Shown in pieces: positions 42,590-53,757 of a DNA stretch of 64,000 bases. Source of the DNA: Arthrobacter sp. (lineage in GTDB: Bacteria; Actinomycetota; Actinomycetes; Actinomycetales; Micrococcaceae); contig JAPLAM010000031.1 of the NCBI GenBank assembly GCA_026393275.1, forward strand, positions 1 to 64,000, given 5' to 3'. Position 1 is the stretch's first letter, and each line of letters opens with the position of its first letter. The notes under the pieces were generated by a model. It ran no database searches. It worked only from the letters and a program-made list of their open reading frames with translations, and was not told the DNA's origin. Position numbers and translations under genes: made by a program.

Positions 42590-43930
42590 ATGGCAGATGT
42601 GCTCACCGGCACCCTCTCCAGCGTCGACGCCGAAGTCGACGCAGCCATCGCCCGAGAGCTCGACCGCCAGCAATCGACGCTGGAAATGATCGCCTCGGAA
42701 AACTTCGCCCCCACGGCCGTGATGGCCGCCCAGGGCTCGGTGCTGACCAACAAATATGCCGAGGGCTACCCCGGCAAGCGGTACTACGGCGGCTGCGAAC
42801 ACGTTGACGTGATCGAACAGCTCGCGATCGACCGGGTCAAGGCCCTTTTCGGCGCCGAGGCCGCAAATGTGCAGCCGCACTCCGGTGCCCAGGCCAACGC
42901 CGCCGCGATGTTCGCCCTGCTGGATCCGGGCGACACCATCCTGGGCCTGGACCTGGCGCATGGGGGCCACCTGACCCATGGGATGAAGCTCAACTTCTCC
43001 GGCAAGCTGTACAAGGTGGTTCCGTACCATGTGCGTGAATCCGACATGACCGTGGACATGGCCGAGGTGGAGGCGCTGGCGCTGGAACACCGGCCCAGGC
43101 TGATTGTGGCCGGCTGGTCCGCCTACACCCGCCAGCTCGATTTCGCGGAGTTCCGCCGCATCGCGGACTCCGTGGGCGCCTACCTCATGGTGGACATGGC
43201 CCACTTCGCCGGGCTGGTCGCGGCGGGGCTGCACCCGAACCCGGTGCCGTACGCCGACGTCGTCACCACCACCACGCACAAGACGTTGGGCGGCCCGCGC
43301 GGCGGCGTCATCCTCAGCCGCGAGTCCCTGGCCCGCAAGATCAATTCCGCCGTTTTCCCCGGCCAGCAGGGCGGCCCGCTGGAGCACGTGATCGCGGCGA
43401 AGGCCGTGTCCTTCAAGATCGCCGGAACCCCCGAGTTCAAGGACCGCCAGCAGCGCACCCTGGAAGGGGCCAAAATCCTGGCCGAGCGGCTGCTCGCACC
43501 CGACGTCGCCGAATACGGCATTTCCGTGGTGGGCGGCGGCACCGACGTCCACCTGGTCCTGGTGGACCTGCGCAACTCCGAGCTGGACGGCCAGCAGGGC
43601 GAGGACCGCCTGCACCGGATCGGCATCACCGTGAACCGCAATGCGGTCCCGTTTGATCCCCGCCCGCCGATGGTCTCGTCCGGCCTGCGCATCGGCACCC
43701 CGGCGCTGGCCACCCGAGGCTTCGGCGCGGCCGAATTCACCGAGGTCGCCGACATCATCGCCGAGGCCATCAAGGGCGAACTCAGCGAACAGTCCGCCGT
43801 GCTGCTCCGTGACCGCGTCACGGTCCTGGCCGAAAAATTTCCGCTGTACCCGAACCTGCCGTACCCGAACCCTACGTATCCGGACCCTGCCGGGGATGCC
43901 GGAACCACCTCGAACGGAGTTGCCCAGTGA
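42590..43930 (+). CDS. glyA: Serine hydroxymethyltransferase
   Basis: A 446-residue fold-type I PLP enzyme with the lysine motif [14 protein letters not shown], the N-terminal ASENFAP and [14 protein letters not shown] elements, and an AAAGGAG site. It makes serine from glycine and 5,10-methylene-THF, the two products of sarcosine oxidase encoded next door. Its position as first gene of a sox-sdaA-purU operon marks it as a catabolic copy, probably additional to a housekeeping one. The GTG of soxB overlaps its stop. Confidence 0.95.
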   Translation: MADVLTGTLSSVDAEVDAAIARELDRQQSTLEMIASENFAPTAVMAAQGSVLTNKYAEGYPGKRYYGGCEHVDVIEQLAIDRVKALFGAEAANVQPHSGAQANAAAMFALLDPGDTILGLDLAHGGHLTHGMKLNFSGKLYKVVPYHVRESDMTVDMAEVEALALEHRPRLIVAGWSAYTRQLDFAEFRRIADSVGAYLMVDMAHFAGLVAAGLHPNPVPYADVVTTTTHKTLGGPRGGVILSRESLARKINSAVFPGQQGGPLEHVIAAKAVSFKIAGTPEFKDRQQRTLEGAKILAERLLAPDVAEYGISVVGGGTDVHLVLVDLRNSELDGQQGEDRLHRIGITVNRNAVPFDPRPPMVSSGLRIGTPALATRGFGAAEFTEVADIIAEAIKGELSEQSAVLLRDRVTVLAEKFPLYPNLPYPNPTYPDPAGDAGTTSNGVAQ

Positions 43931-45147
43931 GCACCGACCACCTCCCGGAGCACCCGGACTTCCTCTGGCGCAACCCGGAGCCCAAGTCCTCCTACGACGC
44001 CGTGATTGTGGGCGGGGGCGGGCACGGCCTCGCCACCGCCTACTACCTGGCCAAGAACCACGGGATGACCAACATTGCCATCCTGGAAAAGGGCTGGCTC
44101 GCCGGCGGCAACATGGCCCGGAACACCACCATCATCCGCTCCAACTACCTTTGGGACGAAAGTGCGGCCATCTACGAGCACGCCCTGAAGCTGTGGGAGA
44201 TCCTGCCGGAAGAGCTCGAGTACGACTTCCTGTTCAGCCAGCGCGGGGTCATGAACCTGGCCCACACCCTGGGCGACGTCCGTGAAAGCATGCGCCGGGT
44301 CGGAGCGAACAAGCTCAACGGCGTCGACGCCGAGTGGCTGGACCCGAAGCAGGTCAAGGAACTCTGCCCCATCCTGAACATCAACGACAACATCCGCTAC
44401 CCCGTGATGGGTGCGACGTACCAGCCGCGCGCCGGCATTGCCAAGCACGACCACGTCGCGTGGGCCTTTGCCCGCAAATGCGACGAGCTCGGCGTGGACA
44501 TCATCCAGAACTGCGAAGTCACCGGCTTCCTGAAAGACGGAAACCGGGTGGTGGGGGTCAAGACCAACCGCGGCACGATCCACACCGAAAAGGTCGGCCT
44601 CTGCGCGGCAGGACACAGCACCGTGCTGGCGGAAATGGCAGGGTTCCGGCTCCCGGTCCAGTCCCACCCCCTCCAGGCTCTGGTCTCCGAGCTGCACGAA
44701 CCCGTCCACCCCACCGTGGTCATGTCCAACCATGTCCACGTCTATGTCTCGCAGGCGCACAAGGGCGAACTGGTCATGGGCGCCGGCGTGGACTCCTACA
44801 ACGGCTACGGCCAGCGCGGCTCCTTCCACGTGATCGAGCACCAGATGGCGGCCGCCGTCGAACTCTTCCCGATCTTCGCCAGGGCCCACGTGCTCCGGAC
44901 CTGGGGCGGGATCGTGGATACCACCATGGACGCCTCCCCGATCGTGGGCACCACGCCGGTGGAGAACATGTTCGTCAACTGCGGCTGGGGCACCGGCGGA
45001 TTCAAGGGCACCCCCGCCGCCGGCCTGACCTTCGCCCACACCATCGCCACCGGTGCCCCGCACCAGCTCAACAAACCCTTCGCACTGGAACGCTTCGAAA
45101 CCGGTGCGCTGATCGACGAACACGGCGCCGCCGCCGTGGCCCACTAG
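43927..45147 (+). CDS. soxB: Sarcosine oxidase subunit beta
   Basis: A 406-residue FAD protein with dinucleotide motif [36 protein letters not shown], and C-terminal [17 protein letters not shown] and [14 protein letters not shown]. It carries the sarcosine-oxidising flavin of the heterotetrameric enzyme and the covalent FMN site in the NTTIIRSNY region, by family knowledge. It is translationally coupled to glyA by a GTGA overlap. Confidence 0.96.
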   Translation: MSTDHLPEHPDFLWRNPEPKSSYDAVIVGGGGHGLATAYYLAKNHGMTNIAILEKGWLAGGNMARNTTIIRSNYLWDESAAIYEHALKLWEILPEELEYDFLFSQRGVMNLAHTLGDVRESMRRVGANKLNGVDAEWLDPKQVKELCPILNINDNIRYPVMGATYQPRAGIAKHDHVAWAFARKCDELGVDIIQNCEVTGFLKDGNRVVGVKTNRGTIHTEKVGLCAAGHSTVLAEMAGFRLPVQSHPLQALVSELHEPVHPTVVMSNHVHVYVSQAHKGELVMGAGVDSYNGYGQRGSFHVIEHQMAAAVELFPIFARAHVLRTWGGIVDTTMDASPIVGTTPVENMFVNCGWGTGGFKGTPAAGLTFAHTIATGAPHQLNKPFALERFETGALIDEHGAAAVAH

Positions 45148-45162
45148 CGAAAGGTAAAGGAC

Positions 45163-45492
45163 ATGCTCCTGATTTCCTGCCCCAACTGCGGCCCCCGGGA
45201 CGAGACCGAATTCCATTACGGCGGCCAGGCCCACGTGCCCTACCCCGAAAACCCGGCGGAGCTCACAGACCGCGAATGGGCCGAGTACCTGTTCTACCGT
45301 GACAACACCAAGGGCATTTTCGCCGAGCGGTGGCTGCACAGCACGGGTTGCCGGCAATGGTTCAACATGCTCCGCGACACCGTCACCTACGACATCCAGG
45401 CCGTGTACCCGATGGGGCAATTGCGCCCGGCCACAGGATCCACCGCCCCCACCGTCACCACCCCTGCTTCCCCGGAAGGAGCAATCAAATGA
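45163..45492 (+). CDS. soxD: Sarcosine oxidase subunit delta
   Basis: A 109-residue protein. Zinc ligands are visible as Cys6, Cys9, His59 and Cys63 ([22 protein letters not shown]). This is the small structural zinc subunit of heterotetrameric sarcosine oxidase. It is preceded by AAAGG and overlaps the start of soxA by four bases. The last 20 residues are low-complexity. Confidence 0.95.
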   Translation: MLLISCPNCGPRDETEFHYGGQAHVPYPENPAELTDREWAEYLFYRDNTKGIFAERWLHSTGCRQWFNMLRDTVTYDIQAVYPMGQLRPATGSTAPTVTTPASPEGAIK

Positions 45493-48449
45493 CCGCCCAG
45501 CCGCAGCCCGCGCGTCTTAACGCCGGCGGACGCATCGACCGCAGCGTGACCTGGCGCTTCACCCTGGACGGCCAGGAATTCACCGGCCATCCCGGTGACA
45601 CCCTCGCCTCCGCCCTGCTCGCCAACGGCCGGATCGCCGCCGGAAACTCCCTATACGAGGACCGGCCGCGCGGCATCATGTCCGCCGGCGTCGAGGAATC
45701 CAACGCCCTGGTCAAGATTGCGGCCCGCTTCCCCGGCCACGTCGCCGAGTCCATGCTGCCGGCCACCACGGTGTCCCTCGTGGACGGCCTCAGCGCCGAG
45801 TGGCTCAACGGGCTCGGCAAGCTGGATCCGGAGGTGGACCGTGCCGAGTACGACAAGAAGTACGTCCACACCGACGTCCTCGTGGTCGGCGGCGGCCCGG
45901 CGGGCCTCGCAGCGGCCCGTGAAGCCGTCCGTGCCGGCGCCCGGGTGATCCTCATTGACGACCAGCCCGAACTGGGCGGCTCGCTGTTGTCCGGATCCAC
46001 CGATCCGGCCCTCGCGGACACCATCGAAGGGCAGCCGGCCCTGGACTGGGTGGCCGATGTTGAGGCCGAACTGATCTCCGCGGCCGAGTGCACGGTGCTG
46101 AACCGCACCAGCGCCTTCGGCTCCTACGACTCGAACTACGTCATCGCGGCCCAGAACCGGACGGACCACCTCCTGAGCCCGGCCGCGCCGGGCGTGTCCC
46201 GCCAGCGGATTTGGCACATCCGTGCCACGCAGGTCATCCTGGCCCCGGGCGCCCACGAGCGCCCGCTGGTCTTCGAAAACAACGACCGTCCCGGCATCAT
46301 GCTCGCCTCCGCGGTCCGCAGCTACCTGAACCGCTACGCCGTGGCCGCCGGCTCCCGCGTGGTCATCAGCACCACCAACGACAGCGCTTACGCCCTAGCC
46401 GCCGACCTCCGCGCCGCCGGCGTCAGCGTCGAAGCCGTCGTCGACGCCCGGACGCAGCTGAGTGAAACCGCCGCCGCGGCAGCCGCAGCCGGCACCCGCG
46501 TGCTGATCGGCAGCGCCGTCGCCAACACCGCTTCCGGCACGGCCGACGGCCGGCTCCGCGGCGTCACCGTCCGGAGCATCAACGACGACGGCGAACTCAC
46601 CTCCGGCGTCGAACAGCTCGCCTGCGATCTGCTGGCCGTCTCCGGCGGCTGGTCACCCGTGGTGCACCTGCACTCCCAGCGCCAGGGCAAGATCCGCTGG
46701 GACGATGACCTGGCGGCGTTCGTCCCCAGCAGCGTTGTCCCCAACCAGCAGGTGGCCGGCTCCGGCCGCGGCAGTTTCGAACTCGACGACTGTGTCGCCG
46801 AAGGCATCGCCGCCGGGGCAGCCGCGGTCGGTGCGGCCGGCTTCACCGCCGCGGGCCCGGGAGCCACGGCGGGAACGCCGACGCCGCCGCGCGCCTCGGC
46901 CCCGACCCGGCAGCTCTGGCTGGTCCCCGGTCAGGACGGCGGCCCGCAGGACTGGCACCACCACTTCGTCGACTTCCAGCGCGACCAGACGGTGGCCGAC
47001 GTCCTGCGCTCCACCGGGGCAGGGATGCGCTCGGTGGAACACGTCAAGCGGTACACCTCGATCAGCACCGCCAATGACCAGGGCAAGACCTCCGGGGTGA
47101 ACGCGATCGGCGTCATCGCCGCGGCACTGCGGCAGGCGGGCGAAGCGTCCCGGGGCATCGGGGAAATCGGCACCACCGCCTACCGGGCACCGTTCACGCC
47201 GGTGGCGTTCGCTGCCCTCGCCGGACGCCAGCGCGGCGAACTCTTCGACCCCGCCCGCCTGACCTCCATCCACCCGTGGCATGTCGCCCAGGGTGCGCTC
47301 TTCGAGGACGTCGGCCAGTGGAAGCGGCCGTGGTACTACCCGCAGGCCGGCGAGGACATGGACGCCGCAGTCCTGCGCGAATGCGCCGCCGTCCGCACCT
47401 CGGTGGGCTTCATGGACGCCACCACCCTGGGCAAGATCGAAATCCGCGGCAAGGACGCCGGCGAGTTCCTGAACCGGGTCTACACCAACGCGTTCAAGAA
47501 ACTGGCACCGGGCTCGGCCCGCTACGGCGTGATGTGCACCCCCGACGGGATGATCTTCGACGACGGCGTCACGCTGCGCCTCGACGAGGAGCGGTTCTTC
47601 ATGACCACCACCACCGGCGGCGCCGCCAAGGTGCTGGACTGGCTGGAGGAATGGCTGCAGACCGAATGGCCCGAGCTGGACGTGCACTGCACCTCGGTCA
47701 CGGAGCAGTGGACCACCATCGCCGTCGTCGGACCGCAATCCCGGGCCGTCGTGGCCAAGCTGGCACCGGAGCTGGACGCCGACGGCGGCCTCGACGCCGA
47801 CGCCTTCCCGTTCATGACGTTCCGCGAAACGACCCTGGCCTCCGGCGTCCAGGCCCGGATCTGCCGCATCTCGTTCTCCGGCGAACTGGCCTACGAGATC
47901 AACGTGCCGGCCTGGTACGGGCTGAACACCTGGGAAGCCGTGGCCGCGGCCGGCGCCGAGTTCAACATCACCCCCTACGGCACCGAAACCATGCACGTGC
48001 TCCGGGCGGAGAAGGGCTACCCGATCGTCGGCCAGGACACCGACGGAACCGTCACCCCGCAGGACGCCGGGATGGAATGGGTGGTGTCCAAGGTCAAGGA
48101 CTTCATCGGCAAACGCTCCTACGCCCGCCAGGACGCCGGCCGCACCGACCGCAAGCACCTGGTCAGCGTCCTCCCCGTCGACGGCAGCATCCGGCTCCCC
48201 GAAGGAACCCAACTGGTGGAGCAGGGCATCCCGGTCAATCCCGCCTACGGCCCCGTGCCCATGCAGGGCTTCGTGACCTCGAGCTACCACAGCGCCGCGC
48301 TGGGCAGGTCGTTTGCCCTGGCCCTGATCAAGAACGGCCGCAACCGCATCGGCGAAACCCTGGTGGCCGCCGCCGGCGACCAACTGGTGGACGTTGTCGT
48401 CGCAGAAACTGTACTTTTTGACTCCGAAGGGACCCGCAAAGATGGCTGA
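45489..48449 (+). CDS. soxA: Sarcosine oxidase subunit alpha
   Basis: 986 residues from ATG 45489 (GGAAGGAG upstream). Domains in order: an N-terminal ferredoxin-like fold ([24 protein letters not shown]), an NAD-binding Rossmann domain ([16 protein letters not shown] near residue 140), a middle domain, and a C-terminal GcvT/aminomethyltransferase domain from about residue 590. The last binds THF and captures formaldehyde as methylene-THF. Size and order match the family. It overlaps soxG by eight bases. Confidence 0.96.
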   Translation: MTAQPQPARLNAGGRIDRSVTWRFTLDGQEFTGHPGDTLASALLANGRIAAGNSLYEDRPRGIMSAGVEESNALVKIAARFPGHVAESMLPATTVSLVDGLSAEWLNGLGKLDPEVDRAEYDKKYVHTDVLVVGGGPAGLAAAREAVRAGARVILIDDQPELGGSLLSGSTDPALADTIEGQPALDWVADVEAELISAAECTVLNRTSAFGSYDSNYVIAAQNRTDHLLSPAAPGVSRQRIWHIRATQVILAPGAHERPLVFENNDRPGIMLASAVRSYLNRYAVAAGSRVVISTTNDSAYALAADLRAAGVSVEAVVDARTQLSETAAAAAAAGTRVLIGSAVANTASGTADGRLRGVTVRSINDDGELTSGVEQLACDLLAVSGGWSPVVHLHSQRQGKIRWDDDLAAFVPSSVVPNQQVAGSGRGSFELDDCVAEGIAAGAAAVGAAGFTAAGPGATAGTPTPPRASAPTRQLWLVPGQDGGPQDWHHHFVDFQRDQTVADVLRSTGAGMRSVEHVKRYTSISTANDQGKTSGVNAIGVIAAALRQAGEASRGIGEIGTTAYRAPFTPVAFAALAGRQRGELFDPARLTSIHPWHVAQGALFEDVGQWKRPWYYPQAGEDMDAAVLRECAAVRTSVGFMDATTLGKIEIRGKDAGEFLNRVYTNAFKKLAPGSARYGVMCTPDGMIFDDGVTLRLDEERFFMTTTTGGAAKVLDWLEEWLQTEWPELDVHCTSVTEQWTTIAVVGPQSRAVVAKLAPELDADGGLDADAFPFMTFRETTLASGVQARICRISFSGELAYEINVPAWYGLNTWEAVAAAGAEFNITPYGTETMHVLRAEKGYPIVGQDTDGTVTPQDAGMEWVVSKVKDFIGKRSYARQDAGRTDRKHLVSVLPVDGSIRLPEGTQLVEQGIPVNPAYGPVPMQGFVTSSYHSAALGRSFALALIKNGRNRIGETLVAAAGDQLVDVVVAETVLFDSEGTRKDG

Positions 48450-49077
48450 CACAGCAGCACTCGAAAACTCCAAGAAGATCCAGACCCTCCGGAAGAGCCC
48501 GGCGTCGCACCTGGGCGCGGCTTTCGAAACGGGATCCGTCGCGGGAGTGGTGGAACTGCGCGAGGTGGCGTTCCTGACCATGGCCGGGCTCCGGGTGGAC
48601 CCGGCCGGCGAGGCCGGGGAGCGGCTGGGTGCCCTCACGGGCGGCCTGCCCGCCGTTTCCGGGGAGGTCCGCAGCGGCGGCGACACCGCGGTGCTGTGGC
48701 TGGGTCCGGCGGAATTCCTGCTCGTGGCGCCCGCGGAGTCGCACGAAAGCCTGGGCGGCAGCCTCCCCCGGACGCTCATCGAGGCACTCGGGGACGGTCA
48801 GGGACAGGTGGTGGACCTGTCCGCCAACCGCACCACGCTGGAACTCTCCGGCCCGCAGGCGCGGGCCGTGTTGGAAAAGGGCTGCGCCCTGGACCTGCAC
48901 CCTCGCGTCCTGAAGCCTGGCACGGCGGTGTCCACGGCAATCGGGGGGATCCCGGCCATCCTCTGGAAGACCTCGGAGGAGACCTACCGGATCCTGCCGC
49001 GGGCTTCCTTTGCGGAGTTCCTTGGCCGCTGGCTCCTCGACGCCATGCGCGAATTCGCGACCCCCGAGGTCCCATAA
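48442..49077 (+). CDS. soxG: Sarcosine oxidase subunit gamma
   Basis: 211 residues from ATG 48442, inside the end of soxA and behind GAAGGGA. It has the gamma-subunit pattern of two GcvT-like halves ([66 protein letters not shown]). It completes the heterotetramer. Its TAA overlaps the sdaA ATG by one base. Confidence 0.93.
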   Translation: MADTAALENSKKIQTLRKSPASHLGAAFETGSVAGVVELREVAFLTMAGLRVDPAGEAGERLGALTGGLPAVSGEVRSGGDTAVLWLGPAEFLLVAPAESHESLGGSLPRTLIEALGDGQGQVVDLSANRTTLELSGPQARAVLEKGCALDLHPRVLKPGTAVSTAIGGIPAILWKTSEETYRILPRASFAEFLGRWLLDAMREFATPEVP

Positions 49078-50468
49078 TGGCGCTCAGCGTCCTCGACCTG
49101 TTCTCCGTAGGCATCGGGCCGTCCTCCTCCCACACGGTCGGCCCGATGCGGGCAGCAAAACGCTTCGCCGACGGGCTCAAAAGCGACGGTCAGCTGAGCT
49201 CCACCACGAGGGTCCAGGCCGAGCTGTTCGGTTCCCTGGGCGCCACCGGCCGGGGCCACGGTTCGGACAAGGCCGTGGTCCTGGGACTCCAGGGCCAGGA
49301 CCCCGAGACCGTGGACACCGCCACCGCTGACGACCAGGTCGCCGCGGCCGCCCTCGAGGCGGAGCTGCACGTGGGCGGCAGCCACCGGGTGGACTTCAAC
49401 TGGGACGAGGACGTGGTCCTGCACCGCCGCAAGTCCCTGCCGGCCCACCCGAACGGCATGACCTTCCGGGCGCTGGACCACTCCGGGGCAGTGCTCCGGG
49501 AACGCAGCTACTACTCCATCGGTGGCGGATTTGTGGTGGCCGGCGACGCCGCCGGCACGGACAAGGTTGTCGCCGACACCACGGTGCTCCCCTACCCCTT
49601 CACCACGGCGGATGAGCTCCTGGCGATGTGCGCCCGCGACGGCAAGTCCATCTCGGACATCATGCTCGCCAACGAGCTCGTGTGGCGCAGCGAGGCCGAG
49701 CTCCGCGAACGCCTGCTCAAGATCTGGGCCGTCATGCGCGAATGCGTGAGCAACGGCTGCGCCGCGGAAGGAATCCTGCCGGGCGGCCTCAACGTCACCC
49801 GCCGTGCGCCGTCGCTGTTCAGGACGCTCTCGGCCACTGACGCGGAACTGGACGGGGCAGCCTCGGCCGACCCGCTGCTCGCGATGGAATGGGTCAACTT
49901 GTTTGCCCTGGCCGTGAACGAGGAGAACGCCGCGGGCGGCCGGATCGTCACCGCCCCCACCAACGGCGCGGCCGGGATCGTGCCGGCGGTCCTGCACTAC
50001 TACACGAAGTTTGTGCCGGGCGCCGACGACGACGGGGTGGTCCGCTTCCTGCTGGCGGCGGCCGCCGTCGGCATCCTTTTCAAGATCAACGCCTCGATTT
50101 CCGGGGCGGAGGTGGGCTGCCAGGGCGAAGTGGGCTCGGCCTGCTCCATGGCCGCCGCCGGGCTCTGCGAAGTGCTCGGCGGCACCCCGGCGCAGGTGGA
50201 AAACGCTGCCGAGGTCGGCATTGAACACAATCTCGGCCTCACCTGCGACCCGGTGGGCGGGCTCGTCCAGATCCCGTGCATTGAACGCAACGCCATCGCC
50301 AGCGTGAAGGCCATCAACGCCGCGCGGCTTGCCCTGCACGGCGACGGCAGCCACAAGGTATCCCTGGACAAAGCCATCAAGACCATGCGAGAAACAGGAG
50401 CGGACATGAAGACCAAGTACAAGGAAACCTCCCGCGGAGGCCTCGCCGTGAACGTGATCGAGTGCTGA
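49077..50468 (+). CDS. sdaA: L-serine ammonia-lyase (iron-sulfur, single chain)
   Basis: 463 residues from ATG 49077. The beta-like N-terminus ([24 protein letters not shown]) is joined to the alpha part with the cluster-binding Cys in [20 protein letters not shown] and [18 protein letters not shown]. It deaminates serine to pyruvate. In this operon it drains serine made from sarcosine-derived glycine and methylene-THF into central metabolism. Confidence 0.95.
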   Translation: MALSVLDLFSVGIGPSSSHTVGPMRAAKRFADGLKSDGQLSSTTRVQAELFGSLGATGRGHGSDKAVVLGLQGQDPETVDTATADDQVAAAALEAELHVGGSHRVDFNWDEDVVLHRRKSLPAHPNGMTFRALDHSGAVLRERSYYSIGGGFVVAGDAAGTDKVVADTTVLPYPFTTADELLAMCARDGKSISDIMLANELVWRSEAELRERLLKIWAVMRECVSNGCAAEGILPGGLNVTRRAPSLFRTLSATDAELDGAASADPLLAMEWVNLFALAVNEENAAGGRIVTAPTNGAAGIVPAVLHYYTKFVPGADDDGVVRFLLAAAAVGILFKINASISGAEVGCQGEVGSACSMAAAGLCEVLGGTPAQVENAAEVGIEHNLGLTCDPVGGLVQIPCIERNAIASVKAINAARLALHGDGSHKVSLDKAIKTMRETGADMKTKYKETSRGGLAVNVIEC

Positions 50469-50471
50469 ACG

Positions 50472-51368
50472 GTGACGGCTATCCAGACTGAAACCCCTCT
50501 CGCCCGGCCGGTGACCACGGTGGAGCACGTCCTGACGCTCGACTGCGCGGAGACGCCGGGCATAGTCCATGCCGTCTCCGGCTTCCTGCTTGAGAACGGC
50601 TGCGACATCCTCGACAGCAAGCAGTTCGGCGAACGCTCCGAAGGGCACTTCTTCATGCGGGTGCACTTTGCTTCCGACGGCGATGCCTCCACCGCGGACA
50701 CCCTGCGGTCCGCTTTTGGTCCGGTGGCGGAACGCTTCGGGATGCGCTGGCGGCTGGAGCCGCACGGCTCCAAACGCCGTGTCCTGATCATGGTGTCCAA
50801 GTTCGGGCACTGCCTCAATGATCTGCTGTTCCGCGCCAGGATCGGCGAACTGCCGGTGGACGTGGTGGCAGTTGTCTCCAACCACACCGATCACCAGACG
50901 CTCGTGGAATGGCACGGTATCCCGTTCTTCCACGTGCCGGTGACGGCAGCCACCAAGCCGGAGGCCGAAGCGCGCTTGCTGGAACTGGTGGACGAGCTCG
51001 ACGTGGAGCTGGTGGTGCTGGCCCGCTACATGCAGGTCCTCAGTGATGACCTGACCCGCCGCCTGGACGGGCGTGCCATCAACATCCATCACTCGTTCCT
51101 GCCCAGTTTCAAGGGCGCCAAACCGTACCACCAGGCGTACGCGCGCGGCGTGAAGACCGTCGGCGCCACCGCCCACTACGTCAACGCCGAACTCGACGAA
51201 GGGCCCATCATCTCCCAGCAGGTGGTGGAGGTTGACCACACCTACGGCCCCGAGGACCTGGTGGCGGCCGGGCGGGACACCGAGTGCAAAGCCCTGTCCA
51301 ACGCGGTCCGCTGGCACTGCGAAGGCCGCGTCATCCTGCAGGGGAACAGGACCGTGGTGCTGCGCTAG
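50472..51368 (+). CDS. purU: Formyltetrahydrofolate deformylase
   Basis: 298 residues from GTG 50472, three bases after sdaA. An N-terminal ACT domain (about 15-95) is followed by a formyltransferase fold with ARYMQVLSDDL, NIHHSFLPSFKGAKPYHQAYARGVK (catalytic His and Asn region) and DEGPIISQ. It frees THF and formate from 10-formyl-THF, easing one-carbon overload when sarcosine demethylation saturates the folate pool. It ends the operon. Confidence 0.95.
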   Translation: MTAIQTETPLARPVTTVEHVLTLDCAETPGIVHAVSGFLLENGCDILDSKQFGERSEGHFFMRVHFASDGDASTADTLRSAFGPVAERFGMRWRLEPHGSKRRVLIMVSKFGHCLNDLLFRARIGELPVDVVAVVSNHTDHQTLVEWHGIPFFHVPVTAATKPEAEARLLELVDELDVELVVLARYMQVLSDDLTRRLDGRAINIHHSFLPSFKGAKPYHQAYARGVKTVGATAHYVNAELDEGPIISQQVVEVDHTYGPEDLVAAGRDTECKALSNAVRWHCEGRVILQGNRTVVLR

Positions 51369-51391
51369 GTTCCCTTACCCGGACGCCGGGG

Positions 51392-52465
51392 TCAGCCCCA
51401 GGACTTCCTGAGCGCCTGCCACGCTGCTTCGTCGAGCATGCTCGACGGCGTGACGGCGACGGCGCTGGCCCCGCCGGCTACCGACGCGGCCAGGCCCGCG
51501 GCCAGGTCAGTGGCCGAGATACTGCCGCCCTTGGCCCACATCCCGACCGAGATGACGTACTTCCCGGATCTCGCGGACATGGCTTTGGCCAGTTTCTCGG
51601 AGTAGGACGGCGCCGCGTCGTTGAGCCCGAAGTAGTTCCAGAGCACCAGTCGGTCCGCGGCCGCGGCCAGCAGCGCGTAGTCGTGGCCGCTTTCGGGCCG
51701 GTCCCCGTTTGGATCCTGCCACGGCGCCCGCACATCCATGTCCAGTGTTGCTCCGTTGGCGTGGGCGGCAGCGGTAGCCTTCGCAACGACAGCGGCCAGG
51801 GCTTTGGAGCGCCAGGCACCGATGCTCGGGTGCGCGGCGTCGATGTCGCCGTTCGCCAGCCGCGGCCAGTCCTTCGCACCGGTGGCCAGCATGTAGGAGT
51901 CCCGGTCATCGCCGCCGTAGGTGTTGTTGTCGAACATCAGCTCCGTCAGCGCGACCGCATCCGGCCGGTAGCGCCGCGTCACTTCGTCCACGAATGCCAC
52001 CAGCCTCTCCCCCACGGGCCCGGTGGTCAGCGCGCTCACGCTGGCAAAGTCCTTGGACCGGGTGCCGTCAAAATTGATGCCGGCCAGTCCTTGGTTGGTC
52101 GCGATCCAACCCGGAATCAACAAGTCGATGGTCAGGGTGACCCGGCGCCGCTCTCCGTTGCTGCCGGTGCCCAGTGCCTTGATCGCCTCCGCGACGTGGT
52201 CCCGGCCCGGGACGGCTTCGACCTCGGGATGCTTGTCCCAGGCGAACGCAGTCCAGTCGAGCCTCCCGACGCTGAGGGTCACACTGTTTGCGTTCACCTC
52301 GTCGAGCCGCCGGGCCAAGGCCGGGAGCGCGCCAGGGTCGTCGACCACGGTCTCGTAGCCGACCCCCACGGTGCGCTCGGCGGCGGGGGCCGAGGGTGTC
52401 CCCGGCGCCCCGCACCCTGTCGCGCTGAGGACGACGACTGCCACGATGACCATTGCCATCCTCAA
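51392..52465 (-). CDS. Lipoprotein with glycosidase-like (TIM-barrel type) domain
   Basis: A 357-residue protein. A signal peptide ends in lipobox LSATGC with Cys18, so it should be anchored outside the membrane. The body has repeated strand-helix units with conserved acidic ends (LTIDLLIPGW; DAVALTELMFDNNTYGGDD; ATLDMDVRAPWQD; LVLWNYFGL; VISVGMWAKGG), the look of a TIM-barrel glycoside hydrolase and similar in feel to the PgaB hydrolase half. The exact family was not recognised. Its start overlaps the GT2 stop by four bases, tying it to polymer synthesis or processing. Confidence 0.65.
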   Translation of the reverse strand: MRMAMVIVAVVVLSATGCGAPGTPSAPAAERTVGVGYETVVDDPGALPALARRLDEVNANSVTLSVGRLDWTAFAWDKHPEVEAVPGRDHVAEAIKALGTGSNGERRRVTLTIDLLIPGWIATNQGLAGINFDGTRSKDFASVSALTTGPVGERLVAFVDEVTRRYRPDAVALTELMFDNNTYGGDDRDSYMLATGAKDWPRLANGDIDAAHPSIGAWRSKALAAVVAKATAAAHANGATLDMDVRAPWQDPNGDRPESGHDYALLAAAADRLVLWNYFGLNDAAPSYSEKLAKAMSARSGKYVISVGMWAKGGSISATDLAAGLAASVAGGASAVAVTPSSMLDEAAWQALRKSWG

Positions 52466-53757
52466 ATGCTGATCTCCGCACGCGACCCGGGCGCCGAGAC
52501 ACTGATGACCCCGGTTCGTTTGAGCTTGTTCCAGCGGGCTTCCTTACCCCGCACTTCCTGGATCAGGGCAGCCACCATGGTCAGGCTCGTGAACACGGAG
52601 TAGAAGGGGATCAGCGGCAGCGTCCACACGTGCCGCAAGTCCCGCCACGCCCGGTTGATCCCGAGCCCGAAGACGGTCAGGACTATCGTGACCAGCAGAC
52701 CCAGCCAGCCCAGCACCCCCCAAACGTCGGCGCCCAGCGGGCTCCTGCCGACCGCCAGCAGGAGGACCAGGTCCAGGAGCAGGATGATCTGCAGCAACGG
52801 GAGGAACACCATGGTGACCGTGTTGAACAGCAGGTAGGCACCGAACGGGCCGCGGCGCAGGTTGCCGATCATGCCCTTGTGCACGCCGATGGTCTGCAAC
52901 AGCCCGCGGGCCCAGCGGACCCGCTGCCGCCAGAGGGCGCCGATGGTCGAGGGAGATTCGGCGTAGACCAGAGCCCGCGGGGCGAAGACCACCCGGTAGC
53001 CGGCGCGGTGCACGCGCCAGGTCAGTTCCAGGTCCTCGCCTACCGTGTCCTCCCGGAACGGGCCGATCTGCTCCAGCACGGAGCGGGGAAAGGCGCCGAT
53101 GTTGCCGGAGACGATCGGCAGGCAGCCGATCATGGTCAGGGCACGCCGGACCATGCCGGTGCCGACGTGGCTGATGAAGGCCAGCATCCGGGTCTGGATC
53201 CGGTTCAGGTTGACCGGCCGGTCGTCACCGCAGACCGCGCCGGTGCGCTTGTCCGCGAATCCCTGGAGCATCCGCTTGACCGTGTTGCCGGAGAAGATGC
53301 CGTCCGCATCGACGAACATCAGGATTTCCCCGGCAGCGTGGCGCATGCCCAGGTTCAGCGCAGCCCCCTTACCTGCATTGGCCTGGTGCAGCACCGTGAT
53401 CCGCTGATCTGCTGCGGCGAGGCCCTCCATCAGTTCGACCGTGTTGTCGGTGGAGCCGTCGTCCACCAGCAACACTTCGTACCGGTCGTATTTCGTGAGC
53501 TGGATGGACCGGACACAATTCTCGATCACAGTTGCCTCGTTAAACGCCGGGACGATGATCGACACGGTGGGCCACTCGTCCAGCAGGGTGGGCGCCCCGG
53601 CGCGGCGGCGCCGGGCGGCCCGGAGCTCAAACAAGAGCGACAGCGGCAGCACGAGCAGTTTCACAAGCCCGAATGCCAGGATCGGCAGGCCGAGCACCAG
53701 CAGAACCAGTTCTGCCCCGGGGATGGCAGCCTGCAGGGTGGTTTCATACCAGGACAT
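52462..53757 (-). CDS. Processive membrane glycosyltransferase, family 2 (PgaC/IcaA-like)
   Basis: 431 residues from the ATG at 53757. An N-terminal helix (about 12-38) precedes the GT2 domain with VSIIVPAFNE, LLVDDGSTD (99-104), a DxD-like VDADGIF, the acceptor ED in VGEDLELTWR, and QRVRW (QxxRW). C-terminal membrane helices (MVFLPLLQIILLLDLVLLL and others) follow. This set marks processive synthases making beta-linked polymers such as poly-GlcNAc or hyaluronan. It lies between the ATP-grasp and lipoprotein genes with overlaps at both ends. Confidence 0.92.
   Translation of the reverse strand: MSWYETTLQAAIPGAELVLLVLGLPILAFGLVKLLVLPLSLLFELRAARRRRAGAPTLLDEWPTVSIIVPAFNEATVIENCVRSIQLTKYDRYEVLLVDDGSTDNTVELMEGLAAADQRITVLHQANAGKGAALNLGMRHAAGEILMFVDADGIFSGNTVKRMLQGFADKRTGAVCGDDRPVNLNRIQTRMLAFISHVGTGMVRRALTMIGCLPIVSGNIGAFPRSVLEQIGPFREDTVGEDLELTWRVHRAGYRVVFAPRALVYAESPSTIGALWRQRVRWARGLLQTIGVHKGMIGNLRRGPFGAYLLFNTVTMVFLPLLQIILLLDLVLLLAVGRSPLGADVWGVLGWLGLLVTIVLTVFGLGINRAWRDLRHVWTLPLIPFYSVFTSLTMVAALIQEVRGKEARWNKLKRTGVISVSAPGSRAEISI

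Noticed and set aside
43180..45420. Very long minus-strand open frame (about 746 codons) opposite glyA/soxB
   Set aside because: It mirrors the codon structure of conserved plus-strand genes, and its translation is low-complexity without domains.
46653..48779. Minus-strand open frame of about 708 codons opposite soxA
   Set aside because: Shadow of a conserved gene in a high-GC sequence; no motif or ribosome-binding support.
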